From a virus, in IMG/VR virus record IMGVR_UViG_3300025000_000102, positions 1 through 62,071 of that record: a DNA stretch of 62,071 nt; one strand, written 5' to 3'. Below, one piece after another: positions 26,139-34,368 of the stretch (its first letter is position 1; each line of letters begins with the position of its first letter). The notes under the pieces are model-generated. The model saw nothing but the letters and a program-made list of their open reading frames with translations. It was not told where the DNA came from and ran no database searches. Made by a program: the position numbers and the translations under genes.

Positions 26139-26354
26139 ATGTATGACAGCATGGAAATGGGCAGAAATATAGCGAACTATCGTAAAATGAAAAGATTGAC
26201 GCAGTTAGAATTAGCCAAGGCTATCGGGATGAGCAGGGGGCACATAGTTGCAATTGAGAGAGGAAGAAGGATACCTAGAATTAAGACATTAGCTAGGATA
26301 GCGGAATGCCTTGAAGTGGAATTGGAAGTACTTTTAAGAGAGGGGTTGAAATAA
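26139..26354 (+). CDS. XRE-family regulator (divergent)
   Basis: 71 residues, HTH_3 domain (GRNIANYRKMKRLTQLELAKAIGMSRGHIVAIERG). Divergent from the two minus-strand regulators, a common switch layout. ATG at 26139; a later ATG at 26151 is possible since the RBS is spaced long. Confidence 0.83.
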   Translation: MYDSMEMGRNIANYRKMKRLTQLELAKAIGMSRGHIVAIERGRRIPRIKTLARIAECLEVELEVLLREGLK

Positions 26355-26379
26355 TTAATTGCCTTCGACAAAATACCCC

Positions 26380-26403
26380 TTGATGAACACATGTTCCATG
26401 CGT
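26380..26403 (+). promoter_or_regulatory. Promoter with LexA-like box
   Basis: TTGATG then TTCTAAT-like -10 at about 17-18 bases. GAACACATGTTC (26385-26396) lies in the spacer and matches the core of the Firmicute LexA (DinR) SOS box. It could control the two downstream genes. Confidence 0.45.
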
Positions 26404-26444
26404 TCTAATAAAAAGAGATTAAACGTTCTTGAGGGGGATGTATT

Positions 26445-26723
26445 TTGGGAGCAAAAACGAAGACTAGCGAGGATCAGTTCGAGAATGAATTTTTAGATGA
26501 GGCTAACATTTTGGTCGAGGTTAAGGTCAGCGATGATGAAGGTGAGACTTGGCATAGGCGTAAAATCAGTATGATCCTAGGATTGGATGAGTCAGGCCTT
26601 AATGCGGGAGAATTGTTTCAGTTCAACGGCGAGAGATATAGGGTATTGGTCGGGGAAGATGGATTGATAGCCGAGCCACTAAAAACTCCGACTGAGAAAA
26701 AATCGAAACAAAGTAGGAAATAA
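26445..26723 (+). CDS. Hypothetical acidic protein
   Basis: 92 residues, acidic N-terminus and a short Lys-rich tail. TTG start after GAGGGGG. Located between the regulators and a small gene; possibly SOS-controlled through the box at 26385. Family not recognised. Confidence 0.55.
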   Translation: MGAKTKTSEDQFENEFLDEANILVEVKVSDDEGETWHRRKISMILGLDESGLNAGELFQFNGERYRVLVGEDGLIAEPLKTPTEKKSKQSRK

Positions 26724-26861
26724 ACAAGGAAGCCCGATCTAACCCCAGCAAGAGTTCTCGGACTTCCTTACTAAAAACACACTTCCGAAGAAGGGTTCTT
26801 ACGCTTTGATTATATCCATTATTAACCTTCTTTGACAAGTGGAATTTAAGGAGGAAAATTG
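26724..26861. other. Intergenic region with two hairpins
   Basis: An 11-bp imperfect pair (AAGGAAG-CCGA with TCGG-CTTCCTT) and a second weaker pair around 26779-26837. No T run on the plus strand. May affect mRNA between the two small genes. Confidence 0.4.
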
Positions 26862-27101
26862 ATGGCAAAAATTGAAGAACATATTTTAGTGCATATTCAT
26901 GAAGATGCTTTAAATAATGAAGGGCTTAGGATAAAGTTTTCCACGGATATAACTAATTTATGGCGGGTCAAGGGATGGGACGATAACCAACTTTTAAACT
27001 ATATTTTTCAACGATTTGAGAGACCTTTAGAGTTGTTAAGCTTAGCTGAACTCAATGTAACAAAAGACGAAATAGTATTATTAATCAAATCAAACTATTA
27101 A
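26862..27101 (+). CDS. Hypothetical protein beside integrase
   Basis: 79 residues, unrecognised. Possibly HTH-like helices. It ends 28 bases from the convergent integrase gene. Start ATG 26862 follows GGAGG at 7 bases. Confidence 0.5.
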   Translation: MAKIEEHILVHIHEDALNNEGLRIKFSTDITNLWRVKGWDDNQLLNYIFQRFERPLELLSLAELNVTKDEIVLLIKSNY

Positions 27102-27128
27102 CCCGTAATCATCGTCAATGCTTTCCTT

Positions 27129-28847
27129 CTATATAATAGGGTCTGTATCAGTAGTGCTTAATCTCGGCAATCTCCACGCTGGAAGCGCTTCCTTCTTAAT
27201 ATAAACCATTCCTAAGTTATAAACTGCACGCTTGTCCGTGTGGATCACAACTTGGGAGAAAGTATACTCGATTGAAACAGTTGCGGATGGGCCTGTACCA
27301 ACGGACGACGTGTTTACGACAACCCTTCGAACGAGCATCTTGACAATGTCTCGCTTTTCTTCCCAAGGTATATCATCGTGGATTCTCAAGCGCAACTGAT
27401 TAAGCAACTCCGTGATCCCAATAAACTTATCTTCCATAACTTCTTCTGTTTGTATATTTTGGCTCAATTCCGTAAAACGATTTGCCAACTGCATCGCTTC
27501 GTCGGCGATCTTTTTTAATTGTTGCTCTACGTCGACAGAGTTAATAAGGTTTTTCCTAAAGAGATCGAGAATGGAATGTTTCTCGGTCTCTTTTTGTTTC
27601 AGAGCCTTGCTTATAATTTCTTTCTCATCGGAAAATTGATCAAGATTAGACTTGCTTTTCACGGAATCCTTTTTTAAGGTTTCCAATACTTCCTCTGGAT
27701 CATTCACGAAACGAATGATATCGGACCAAACAAGATTCTCAACCCAATCCTGTGGAATATTCTTAGATTTACACTTACCCATATCTGGGCCATTGTAGGC
27801 GAGTTTTCCGTTGCAAACATAATACCCTTTGAGCACTCCTCCAGGTCCATTGTAAAATGTTCCGCAGTAATTTAGTCCACAGGAGCCACATTTAACTAGA
27901 CTACGAAGCAGGTATTTACGTTTGGCATTCCTCATTGCTCCAATCTGGTTTTCGTGGAGAACTTCTTGGGCCCGTTCCCAAACGTCGACGTCGACAATCG
28001 AAGGAAACTTACGAGAAATAATTTCGCGTTGTTTCTTGGACCTTCTACCGTATTCGTGGATTCCTTTATAAGTCGTGTTGACGATCATCCCACGAACTCG
28101 TCCAGGCCTCCAAATTCCGGCGGTATTTTCTTTACGCTTACCCTTATCTATCTGACGGCCATCCTTGGTGTAAGAAGGCGGTACACCCAAAGAATTAAGA
28201 TAGTCTGCAATCTTCTTCGTGCTCATATGTTCTTCAACTGTGAGCCGATAAACCATGCTAACAACTTCTACCTCAGACATATAAAATCCCCTCATGGGTT
28301 CGATTGAGGGAATAAGATATGCATCTTCTTTTAGGTACCCAAACGGAACAATTCCGCCTAGCCATTTTCCTTCACGCGCAGCGCGGTTTGCTCCGTTCCA
28401 TAAGCGATCAAGGGTCGAAGAACGGTCTAGGTCAGCCACCCCAGCTAGGATAGTGACAAGGAACCTACCGCTCGGATCGCCGGTATCGAAAGGCTCTGTC
28501 AAACTACGCAACTTAACTCCGCACTCCTCTAGCTCATGAATCGCGTTTAGGATAACCCTTGCAGTTCTCCCTAATCGATCGAGTCGATAAATGAGAACAA
28601 GATTAAACTTACCCATTTTTGCATCTTCAATGAGCCTAAGTCCACTTTCACGATCTTCGAGGGGGATTGTACCTGTTACGCCATCATCAAGATACCATTC
28701 ATTAATTGTTAATTCGTGTAAGTCACAATACTTAGTACCGAATTCGATTTGATTTTGTATTGTGCCCCTTTCGGCTTGATCCTCGGAAGACACCCGGCCA
28801 TAGCCGACTGCTTTTGATTCAAGTTTTTGATCATTAAAATTAAACAT
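27129..28847 (-). CDS. int: Large serine recombinase (integrase)
   Basis: 572 residues. N-terminal resolvase domain with the catalytic serine in GRVSSEDQ (residue ~20), RLDRLGR, then the recombinase domain, a zinc ribbon (CGSCGLNYCGTF ... CNGK...CKSK) and a coiled-coil region near residue 400. This is the phage integrase that inserts and excises the genome at attP/attB without a host factor requirement. attP is probably in the adjacent short gap 27102-27128 or upstream of the start; I could not identify its core. An SOS box lies upstream. Confidence 0.95.
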   Translation of the reverse strand: MFNFNDQKLESKAVGYGRVSSEDQAERGTIQNQIEFGTKYCDLHELTINEWYLDDGVTGTIPLEDRESGLRLIEDAKMGKFNLVLIYRLDRLGRTARVILNAIHELEECGVKLRSLTEPFDTGDPSGRFLVTILAGVADLDRSSTLDRLWNGANRAAREGKWLGGIVPFGYLKEDAYLIPSIEPMRGFYMSEVEVVSMVYRLTVEEHMSTKKIADYLNSLGVPPSYTKDGRQIDKGKRKENTAGIWRPGRVRGMIVNTTYKGIHEYGRRSKKQREIISRKFPSIVDVDVWERAQEVLHENQIGAMRNAKRKYLLRSLVKCGSCGLNYCGTFYNGPGGVLKGYYVCNGKLAYNGPDMGKCKSKNIPQDWVENLVWSDIIRFVNDPEEVLETLKKDSVKSKSNLDQFSDEKEIISKALKQKETEKHSILDLFRKNLINSVDVEQQLKKIADEAMQLANRFTELSQNIQTEEVMEDKFIGITELLNQLRLRIHDDIPWEEKRDIVKMLVRRVVVNTSSVGTGPSATVSIEYTFSQVVIHTDKRAVYNLGMVYIKKEALPAWRLPRLSTTDTDPII

Positions 28848-28864
28848 ACTATCCCCTCCTAAAA

Positions 28865-28879
28865 AACAGAAAGTCTGTT
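28865..28879 (-). terminator. Hairpin AACAGA/TCTGTT with T tail
   Basis: On the minus strand the arms are followed by T-rich sequence. It lies between the ImmA gene and integrase. Possible weak terminator that separates integrase from lysogenic transcription. Confidence 0.45.
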
Positions 28880-28895
28880 CTTATTAATCACAAAC

Positions 28896-28908
28896 CGAAC
28901 ATATGTTC
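28896..28908 (-). promoter_or_regulatory. SOS (LexA/DinR) box upstream of integrase
   Basis: CGAACATATGTTC is a near-perfect match to the Gram-positive LexA box core. It lies about 50-60 bases before the integrase ATG, overlapping the end of the ImmA gene. Suggests DNA damage raises integrase expression for prophage excision. Confidence 0.75.
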
Positions 28909-29389
28909 AGCAAAAAGGGTAAAAAAAATTACAGTTCGTATCTTTAATTCTTTTTAAATTGGCTAACTTTTGAGGGACACCGCACGCTGTAGCTATTTCT
29001 TGAATAGTACGAGCTCTGTTTTCGCCTGCGCAGACAATGCAATCAGGCATGAGTAATTCGACTGCAAATTGATTGGCTTCTCGTTCAATTCTGCCCACAG
29101 AGAAGAGTGTGTTTGCTCTTAAAAATGGGGTATTAGCTTTTGGATGCAAAATATTATGACCTAGCTCATGGGCACAAACAAAGCGTTGCCAAACGTTGCT
29201 AAGTTCATAGTTGATGTGTATGAAGGATATACGTTTATAGGTGCTATGGTAACCGAGCGTACTCCCTAGTGGTTCCCTTATGATGAGAATGCCTTTACAA
29301 TCAGCAATTTCATAAGGGTCATCGGTACGATATTTCTTAATTAGCCTTGATACTATCTCTGAAATCCTGTCCAAATGCAAGACCTCCAT
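28907..29389 (-). CDS. ImmA/IrrE-type metalloprotease
   Basis: 160 residues. The HELGH motif (VCAHELGHNILHP) is the zinc-binding site of this protease family, which cleaves the cognate XRE repressor on induction. It is the downstream partner of the repressor gene in one operon, as in ICEBs1 and many Firmicute prophages. Confidence 0.9.
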   Translation of the reverse strand: MEVLHLDRISEIVSRLIKKYRTDDPYEIADCKGILIIREPLGSTLGYHSTYKRISFIHINYELSNVWQRFVCAHELGHNILHPKANTPFLRANTLFSVGRIEREANQFAVELLMPDCIVCAGENRARTIQEIATACGVPQKLANLKRIKDTNCNFFYPFC

Positions 29390-29397
29390 AAAAAGCG

Positions 29398-30087
29398 TTA
29401 TTTATACTTTTCAGGGGTGAACTTTTTCTTGGCGAGTTGTTTAGCAAGACGCATTGAATTTTCGAGGGAGATGCGCATAAGTTCTTTAGTTTCATCATCT
29501 AAAGGTTCTCCGTCAAATGCGAGGGCCTCGTTACTTTCAAGACTAGAGAGCATTTTCTCTAAGTCTCTGGCGATATCGCGTTCTTCTTTTGGCGCGAGGT
29601 TGTTGGGGATGATTTTTTTTTCTTCAAAGGAGGTGTCTTTGAAATCCTCTCCCATATCGGCAATGGTACGATATCCTGCAATCCTTAATAGTATGCCGCG
29701 GTCTAATTCCCTTTGAGGTATGAAATCTATGGTATTGCTTGCTATTCTTTCAAGTGTCTCTAATGATGGGCGCTCAAGAATTAGCCCTAAGCAAATTTTA
29801 TCTAACTCGTTAACATCCACGCCGGTATCCATGGAGAATTTTTCAATTGATCTTTCGCCCCTAATTGAGTTGATAAAAGATACAAGAAAAGTTCGCTCAA
29901 AACCTAAGAGTAAATACTCCGTTGATACTTTAAAATAGTCCGCAACTTTTTGGAGTTTATCAATAGAAGGTGAATTTTTGTCCCATTTATAAATGGCGCC
30001 TTTGCCGAATTCCAAGTCCTTTTCAAGCTTAGGCACGGTAGTATTATGATCCCTACATAGGAACTGTATATTTAACACTATCGACAT
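29398..30087 (-). CDS. Phage repressor (XRE, CI-like)
   Basis: 229 residues. N-terminal HTH (about residues 1-60) with an unusual start, then a long, helical C-terminal domain. Pairs with the ImmA/IrrE protease downstream and divergently faces the early promoter. Three copies of a TTAACA-type operator lie between or just inside its start. Holds the lytic genes off during lysogeny. Confidence 0.88.
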   Translation of the reverse strand: MSIVLNIQFLCRDHNTTVPKLEKDLEFGKGAIYKWDKNSPSIDKLQKVADYFKVSTEYLLLGFERTFLVSFINSIRGERSIEKFSMDTGVDVNELDKICLGLILERPSLETLERIASNTIDFIPQRELDRGILLRIAGYRTIADMGEDFKDTSFEEKKIIPNNLAPKEERDIARDLEKMLSSLESNEALAFDGEPLDDETKELMRISLENSMRLAKQLAKKKFTPEKYK

Positions 30088-30169
30088 ATAGATCCTCCTT
30101 AACCCGAGAAGTTATCGTTGTTAAATTTAACAATACCCTATTGACTAACTGAAAATTTAACACTATAAT
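30068..30169. promoter_or_regulatory. Repressor operators and early promoter PR
   Basis: PR on the plus strand: TTGACT (30141-30146), 17 bases, TATAAT (30164-30169). TTGTTAAATTTAACAA (30118-30133) is a 16-bp perfect palindrome. TTTAACACTAT occurs in PR spacer (30156-30166) and again in the start of the repressor gene (30071-30081). Three sites with related sequence fit a CI/Cro switch. Confidence 0.85.
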
Positions 30170-30197
30170 AACTTTGATAGCTAAAATATTGGCAAAC

Positions 30198-30229
30198 GAG
30201 CAACAAAAAACCAAGAGTCTTATAGACTC
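30198..30229 (-). terminator. Hairpin with T run on minus strand
   Basis: GAGTCT/AGACTC 6-bp stem with a 3-base loop, followed on the minus strand by TTGGTTTTTTG. Located in the 274-bp gap between repressor and Cro-like genes. It would stop any minus-strand transcript coming from the early region. Confidence 0.6.
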
Positions 30230-30361
30230 GCTTAAAAAAATCGTTGAGGGACGACTTTTATTTGGCTTGCTTTGTTGTTTAATAATACTCGAATATTTTC
30301 TGTTTGTCAATATATTAGCTGACGTTTCTTAGTAATATATGTCAAAGAAAGGAGGATAAGT

Positions 30362-30577
30362 ATGCTGGAATACACGGATTTTGGCTTAGAGGTGAGAGGG
30401 ATACTACTTAAAAAGAGAAAATCGATGACCAAATTTGCAAAGGAACTTGGGATATCTTGTTCTTATCTCTCTGAAATCCTCAAGGGCACGAGAGATGGTA
30501 AAGCCTACAAGGATAAAATCGCGCTGTCTTTAGGCATAGAAGAAAAGTTGACCCGTGAAGAGGAAGCGATCAGATAG
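30362..30577 (+). CDS. Cro-like HTH regulator
   Basis: 71 residues, HTH with KRKSMTKFAKELGISCSYLSEILKG. First gene downstream of PR and divergent from the repressor, so it would act like Cro. Good RBS (AAAGGAGG). Confidence 0.82.
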   Translation: MLEYTDFGLEVRGILLKKRKSMTKFAKELGISCSYLSEILKGTRDGKAYKDKIALSLGIEEKLTREEEAIR

Positions 30578-30614
30578 TCAACTTAATCTTTTAAGAAATA
30601 GAGGTGTGATCGTT

Positions 30615-30791
30615 GTGGGTAGTCCCGCCATAATTCAACCAACCAAAGAACCTGTAATACTAATCACCGAACCCACTTTGAAAAGTAAGCGATTCGAGGA
30701 CCAAGTCAGGGTAATTCGTATTTTTAATCCAGATGAAGAAAGAATGGTTTCTGCATTGCGATATATTTTGAGCCTACCAGCAAGATTGTGA
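30615..30791 (+). CDS. Hypothetical early protein
   Basis: 58 residues when started at GTG 30615 (RBS GAGGTG); an upstream in-frame GTG at 30555 overlaps the Cro-like gene. No family recognised. Follows Cro in the early operon. Confidence 0.5.
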   Translation: MGSPAIIQPTKEPVILITEPTLKSKRFEDQVRVIRIFNPDEERMVSALRYILSLPARL

Positions 30792-30832
30792 AGAAACGGG
30801 TTATATAAAAAAGGTGAGCTAATAAGCAACTC

Positions 30833-30871
30833 TTTTTTTAATCATCGTTGGACAAGTTGGCAATCTTTACA
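30833..30871 (+). promoter_or_regulatory. Shared early element, copy 1
   Basis: Seven T, then ATCGTTGGACAAGTT, two variable bases, CAATCTTTACA. A nearly identical block occurs at 40805-40843. It lies 72 bases upstream of the ParB-like gene. No consistent -10 at both copies, so a phage-specific regulator is possible. Confidence 0.7.
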
Positions 30872-30942
30872 AGTTATGCGAGTGGGTAAGCCATAATGAC
30901 AAGTTCGTAAAAAAGCTGTGTAAGTAAGCAAAGGAGGGAATC

Positions 30943-31893
30943 ATGCTCCTAAAAATCGACACCGTAAAAATGGGCAAACGAATCAGAGTGGAATACGGCG
31001 AAATGCAAGAACTAGCCGACAGCATCATGGAACACGGCTTACTTCACCCCATAGTGGTAGACAGTCAGTATAATCTCATAGCTGGCGGCAGAAGGCTACT
31101 AGCTTGCTCAAGGATCGGTATGAAGGAAATCGAAGTTAAGGTACTTGGTGATCTAACGGCCCATGAGCTTAGAGTCTTGGAGCTTGAGGAGAACATTAAG
31201 CGAAAAGATTTAACCGAGCTTGAGAAGTCTAAGACACTGTTTGAGCTGGCTAATCTGAAGAGAAAGGAACTGGAAGAGAAAGAGCGGCAAGAGATTGAAC
31301 GATTAGAACGTGAGGATCAAGAAAGACACGCTCAAGAGAAGGACAAGCCAGATAACAACGAAACGGACAAAGATGATCCACCCCCTGAAATCCCGACTGA
31401 GGTTTTTGTCGGAGTCCGACAAAAAGGTGGCAGACCTGAAAAGGGAGTTACTGTCGAGAAGATAGCTCAAGAGTTAAACATCCCAAGGACTACACTTATA
31501 TACGCTCAAAAGCACGTCGAAGCCGTCACTCAATTTCCAGAACTGGAAACCCTGCCGAAGTACGCAGCCATCGAACAGGCGAAGCAAAACAACGATCCAC
31601 GTGTTCTCGACCTAGCCCAGCAACGCAAGAGGCGCGAGGAAGAGGCACCACAGCCGGAGGAACCTGGGACACCAGGTTACAACGAATACATTGATTTCTG
31701 CGCGAAGGTTGCTAAGAACTTCAACAAAGTAATCTACAGCGCGGCAATGTTGGAAACCAACGACCAACACCTTAACGCACTGAAAGAACTCATTGACCGT
31801 CCAGACATGATTCAAGAATACATTGCCATGATAAGCGAAGCAGTTCCAAGGCTTCTAAAGGTTCAGAAGTTTCTAAGGGAGATGAAAGTGTGA
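30943..31893 (+). CDS. ParB-like protein
   Basis: 316 residues. N-terminal ParB/Srx nuclease-like fold (MQELADSIMEHGLLHPIVVD ... LIAGGRRLLACSRIG), then an HTH and a long, charged C-terminus. ParB binds parS-like sites; phage versions often act as regulators or in replication. No ParA nearby. First gene of an operon behind the shared element. Confidence 0.85.
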   Translation: MLLKIDTVKMGKRIRVEYGEMQELADSIMEHGLLHPIVVDSQYNLIAGGRRLLACSRIGMKEIEVKVLGDLTAHELRVLELEENIKRKDLTELEKSKTLFELANLKRKELEEKERQEIERLEREDQERHAQEKDKPDNNETDKDDPPPEIPTEVFVGVRQKGGRPEKGVTVEKIAQELNIPRTTLIYAQKHVEAVTQFPELETLPKYAAIEQAKQNNDPRVLDLAQQRKRREEEAPQPEEPGTPGYNEYIDFCAKVAKNFNKVIYSAAMLETNDQHLNALKELIDRPDMIQEYIAMISEAVPRLLKVQKFLREMKV

Positions 31894-32288
31894 GTAGGCT
31901 AGACAAACGAGCCATCGAAGCCATTTTAAGACTTATGGAAGAACTCGATGAAGTGACAACCGAAGCGGTAATGGATGTAATAAGGCCGCATTATGTGTTT
32001 GATCCGCATGTTGCGAAGGAACGCGAAATACGTAGAAAAGCAAACAGGTTGATGGCTCGGTTTAGGGATGACAAGGGGATTCGGACTTGCTTTAGCTATA
32101 AGGACGTTACTGGTCAATCAAAGTACGTCAATGTGGATAAAACCAACGACATTGAGGCAGTGAAAGCCGTAAACGAGCAGATCAATGATAAGTATTTCGG
32201 GTTAGGTAAGGCGAAGAAAAAGCTTAACGCAAGGCTCTTGGAACTTGCAGGGCAGACGAAGTTGTTCGAAGAGGGTGAAGACCAATGA
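31890..32288 (+). CDS. Hypothetical helical protein
   Basis: 132 residues, GTG start overlapping the ParB stop. Helical, basic, resembles an accessory DNA-binding protein; no known family. Translationally coupled to ParB. Confidence 0.55.
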   Translation: MSRLDKRAIEAILRLMEELDEVTTEAVMDVIRPHYVFDPHVAKEREIRRKANRLMARFRDDKGIRTCFSYKDVTGQSKYVNVDKTNDIEAVKAVNEQINDKYFGLGKAKKKLNARLLELAGQTKLFEEGEDQ

Positions 32289-32596
32289 AATACACTGGCC
32301 CCCTAAGCGGAAAGGTCCACTGCGAATACTGCCAATGCCCCATAGAGGTATGGAATGACGATGAACCTCTTTTTAAAACCTACAGCGGTGACGGATGCAA
32401 GCTTTACGACTCGTTCTCTTCACTAATCGAATGGAGTATGTCAGCCGACGAACTTACCGAAATTGCAAAGAGGGAACTGCCTAAAGAGTTTGACGACATA
32501 ACCGACCTGGACGCAACGGTCAAGGAGTTGATGGACATCATCCTTGAGGTTGGAATGCTTGATAATCCATATCCTGTTGGAGGAAGTAATGGCTAA
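32285..32596 (+). CDS. Hypothetical protein with zinc pair
   Basis: 103 residues. A CEYCQC pair near the N-terminus suggests metal binding, but only one full pair is seen. Overlaps the neighbours by 4-8 bases. Unrecognised. Confidence 0.55.
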   Translation: MKYTGPLSGKVHCEYCQCPIEVWNDDEPLFKTYSGDGCKLYDSFSSLIEWSMSADELTEIAKRELPKEFDDITDLDATVKELMDIILEVGMLDNPYPVGGSNG

Positions 32597-32987
32597 AAAA
32601 CCATTCGACACAACCATGACCCTAGGTCAAAGAATCAAACAACTTCGCGTCCAACAAGGATTAAATCAGTTTCATATCTCCGACAAACTCAGCATGAACC
32701 GTGCAAACTTCTCTCATTACGAGCGGGACACAGCAATGCCTCCGGGCGACACATTGGGAGAGATTGCAGATATTTTGGGTACGACTACGGATTATTTGCT
32801 GGGAAGAGACATCGCGGAGCAGCCAGAACCAACGCCTCCCCAATCCCTCGAATCCAGAATAACCTACCTCGAACAAGAACTAGCAGAACTGAGGGCGAGA
32901 ACAACTCCAGTGGATATATCCGAGCTAAGTGAAAAGGTTATACGGGAGATCGTTAAGCGGTTGCGGTTAAGTGAGCAGAGCGCGTAA
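32589..32987 (+). CDS. XRE-family regulator with coiled-coil tail
   Basis: 132 residues. HTH_3 domain (GQRIKQLRVQQGLNQFHISDKL ...) followed by a proline-rich linker and a charged helical tail (residues 90-132). Start ATG 32589 has GGAGG upstream. Probably an early regulator. Confidence 0.85.
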   Translation: MAKKPFDTTMTLGQRIKQLRVQQGLNQFHISDKLSMNRANFSHYERDTAMPPGDTLGEIADILGTTTDYLLGRDIAEQPEPTPPQSLESRITYLEQELAELRARTTPVDISELSEKVIREIVKRLRLSEQSA

Positions 32988-33023
32988 TTGTGAAAACGTT
33001 GGCATTGGAGGGAGGTGAAAACG

Positions 33024-33191
33024 ATGATAGCAGACTTCTTGGTAGAACTTGAAAAACGAATTGAGGTCCTTGAAAAAGAAATAGCCGAACTGAAAGTACA
33101 AGTTTCAGTTCGGCCAGAGGTTGATGGCAAAGAGATCATTAAGGCGATCAACGAGGTTCACAGGGCTAATCCTACCCTACTTAAGCTTTAG
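33024..33191 (+). CDS. Small acidic helical protein
   Basis: 55 residues (MIADFLVELEKRIEVLEKEI...), coiled-coil heptads. RBS GGAGGTG. Unrecognised. Converges with the minus-strand gene at 33177. Confidence 0.6.
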   Translation: MIADFLVELEKRIEVLEKEIAELKVQVSVRPEVDGKEIIKAINEVHRANPTLLKL

Positions 33192-33347
33192 AAATTCATA
33201 TTCCTTTAAGATCGAAACGCAAACCATTGCTGCTATTTCAGCAGTATACCTATCTTTTTCGATAGTTGGTTCATTTTCAGAGTCTGGGTTATTCTTTTTA
33301 AGTTTTTCCAAGAAATCACTCAACAGCTTATCGAAATCAATTTCCAA
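33177..33347 (-). CDS. Small minus-strand protein inside early operon
   Basis: 56 residues from TTG 33347, with GGAGGAGG at good spacing; an ATG at 33368 is an alternative but overlaps the RBS. Acidic, helical. It is one of only two genes on the minus strand between 30 and 57 kb. Tail-to-tail overlap of 15 bases with the previous gene. Confidence 0.5.
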   Translation of the reverse strand: MEIDFDKLLSDFLEKLKKNNPDSENEPTIEKDRYTAEIAAMVCVSILKEYEFLKLK

Positions 33348-33452
33348 ATTTTCACCTCCTCCCTCCATGAAATCGGTAGTCTGAACAACTTACCAATTCG
33401 ACACGAAAGAGGATAAACCTGTAAATATTTTTGGTAAAGCGAGGTGAAAACC

Positions 33453-33728
33453 ATGACTAAATCAACCCTCACAACATGGATCAAGGGCCTCAAGTTAAGC
33501 CCAACCTTCGAACCCATGCCAGAACCTAAATCAACCCCAATCCCCCAAGGAGACCTAAAAACTCTGACCACACCAAAATGTAAAACATGTTACTGGCTCC
33601 TGCATTCTGGACGAAAGAGTTTTTGTAATCATCCGAAGGCTCCGGAGTCGGCGAAGAAGTGTGCGACTCGTATTCCGTCGGTTAATACGAGGACAAGCCC
33701 TGAGTGGTGCAGTATGAGAATTGTGTAG
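33453..33728 (+). CDS. Cys-rich small protein
   Basis: 91 residues. C-terminal half has CKTCYWLL, CNHPKAPESAKKC and a final Cys, consistent with a zinc-bound fold. ATG 33453 follows GAGGTG. Unrecognised. Confidence 0.6.
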   Translation: MTKSTLTTWIKGLKLSPTFEPMPEPKSTPIPQGDLKTLTTPKCKTCYWLLHSGRKSFCNHPKAPESAKKCATRIPSVNTRTSPEWCSMRIV

Positions 33729-33739
33729 GGGGGATCACG

Positions 33740-33922
33740 ATGCACCATATGAAGGGGTGGAAGATTTTGCGTAAAGACACAGCTCGCCGCCTACGCTATC
33801 AGGAAACTCAGAGGTTGAAGCAACAGGCGGTTAAGGACTTCAATAAAGACCCGAAGGTATGGGGTAATTATAAGCCGTCAGATGGACCGATTAAGACGTT
33901 TTTGGCAAGGTTGGTTAAGTAG
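33740..33922 (+). CDS. Small basic protein
   Basis: 60 residues, very basic, helical (ILRKDTARRLRYQETQRLKQQAVKDF). Possibly nucleic-acid binding. ATG 33740 with GGGGGGAT upstream. Unrecognised. Confidence 0.5.
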   Translation: MHHMKGWKILRKDTARRLRYQETQRLKQQAVKDFNKDPKVWGNYKPSDGPIKTFLARLVK

Positions 33923-33937
33923 GGAGGAGAATGAAGC

Positions 33938-34354
33938 GTGAATTTACCTACTATCCCAGTGTTAATCGAAAAGGTTGAATTTAAGGGCTATGAAAATGCA
34001 GGTCTGTACCTAACTAGGTTTGTCGATAAAAATCTTCCTGTCTTATTTATTGGTAACGCAGATGAAGAAGTTGTGTATTTGATTTGCAACATTAATCCTG
34101 ATGATAATTATGAATTGAAAGAGTTTGAATTTGCCATAAAGGATTATAGCGAGAACGAAGGCACAGAGGATTGGCTAGTAAAAAACGAGTTCCTGCACCC
34201 TCACTATTATAGTTATTTGAGCGGATGGGTAGAAATTCCAATTTGCGTGGCAACGGATAAACTTAAAGGTTTAATTATTGAACGATGCCAAACCACAGAA
34301 TCTCTTTCTATGCCTCGGCACGGCGAAGACCCAATGACCGGAGAATGTTGGTAG
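33938..34354 (+). CDS. Hypothetical protein
   Basis: 138 residues, GTG start behind GGGAGGAG. Mixed alpha/beta with acidic middle. No motif. Part of the early operon with short gaps. Confidence 0.55.
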   Translation: MNLPTIPVLIEKVEFKGYENAGLYLTRFVDKNLPVLFIGNADEEVVYLICNINPDDNYELKEFEFAIKDYSENEGTEDWLVKNEFLHPHYYSYLSGWVEIPICVATDKLKGLIIERCQTTESLSMPRHGEDPMTGECW

Positions 34355-34368
34355 AAAGGAGGAAAACA

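Noticed and set aside
30053-30310. Minus-strand ORF overlapping the operator region
   Set aside because: It covers PR and operators, has no RBS, and its sequence is AT-rich low-complexity. Treated as non-coding.
30943-31893. Plasmid partition system
   Set aside because: A ParB-like gene is present but no ParA or clear parS repeat was found beside it, so a partition locus is not claimed.
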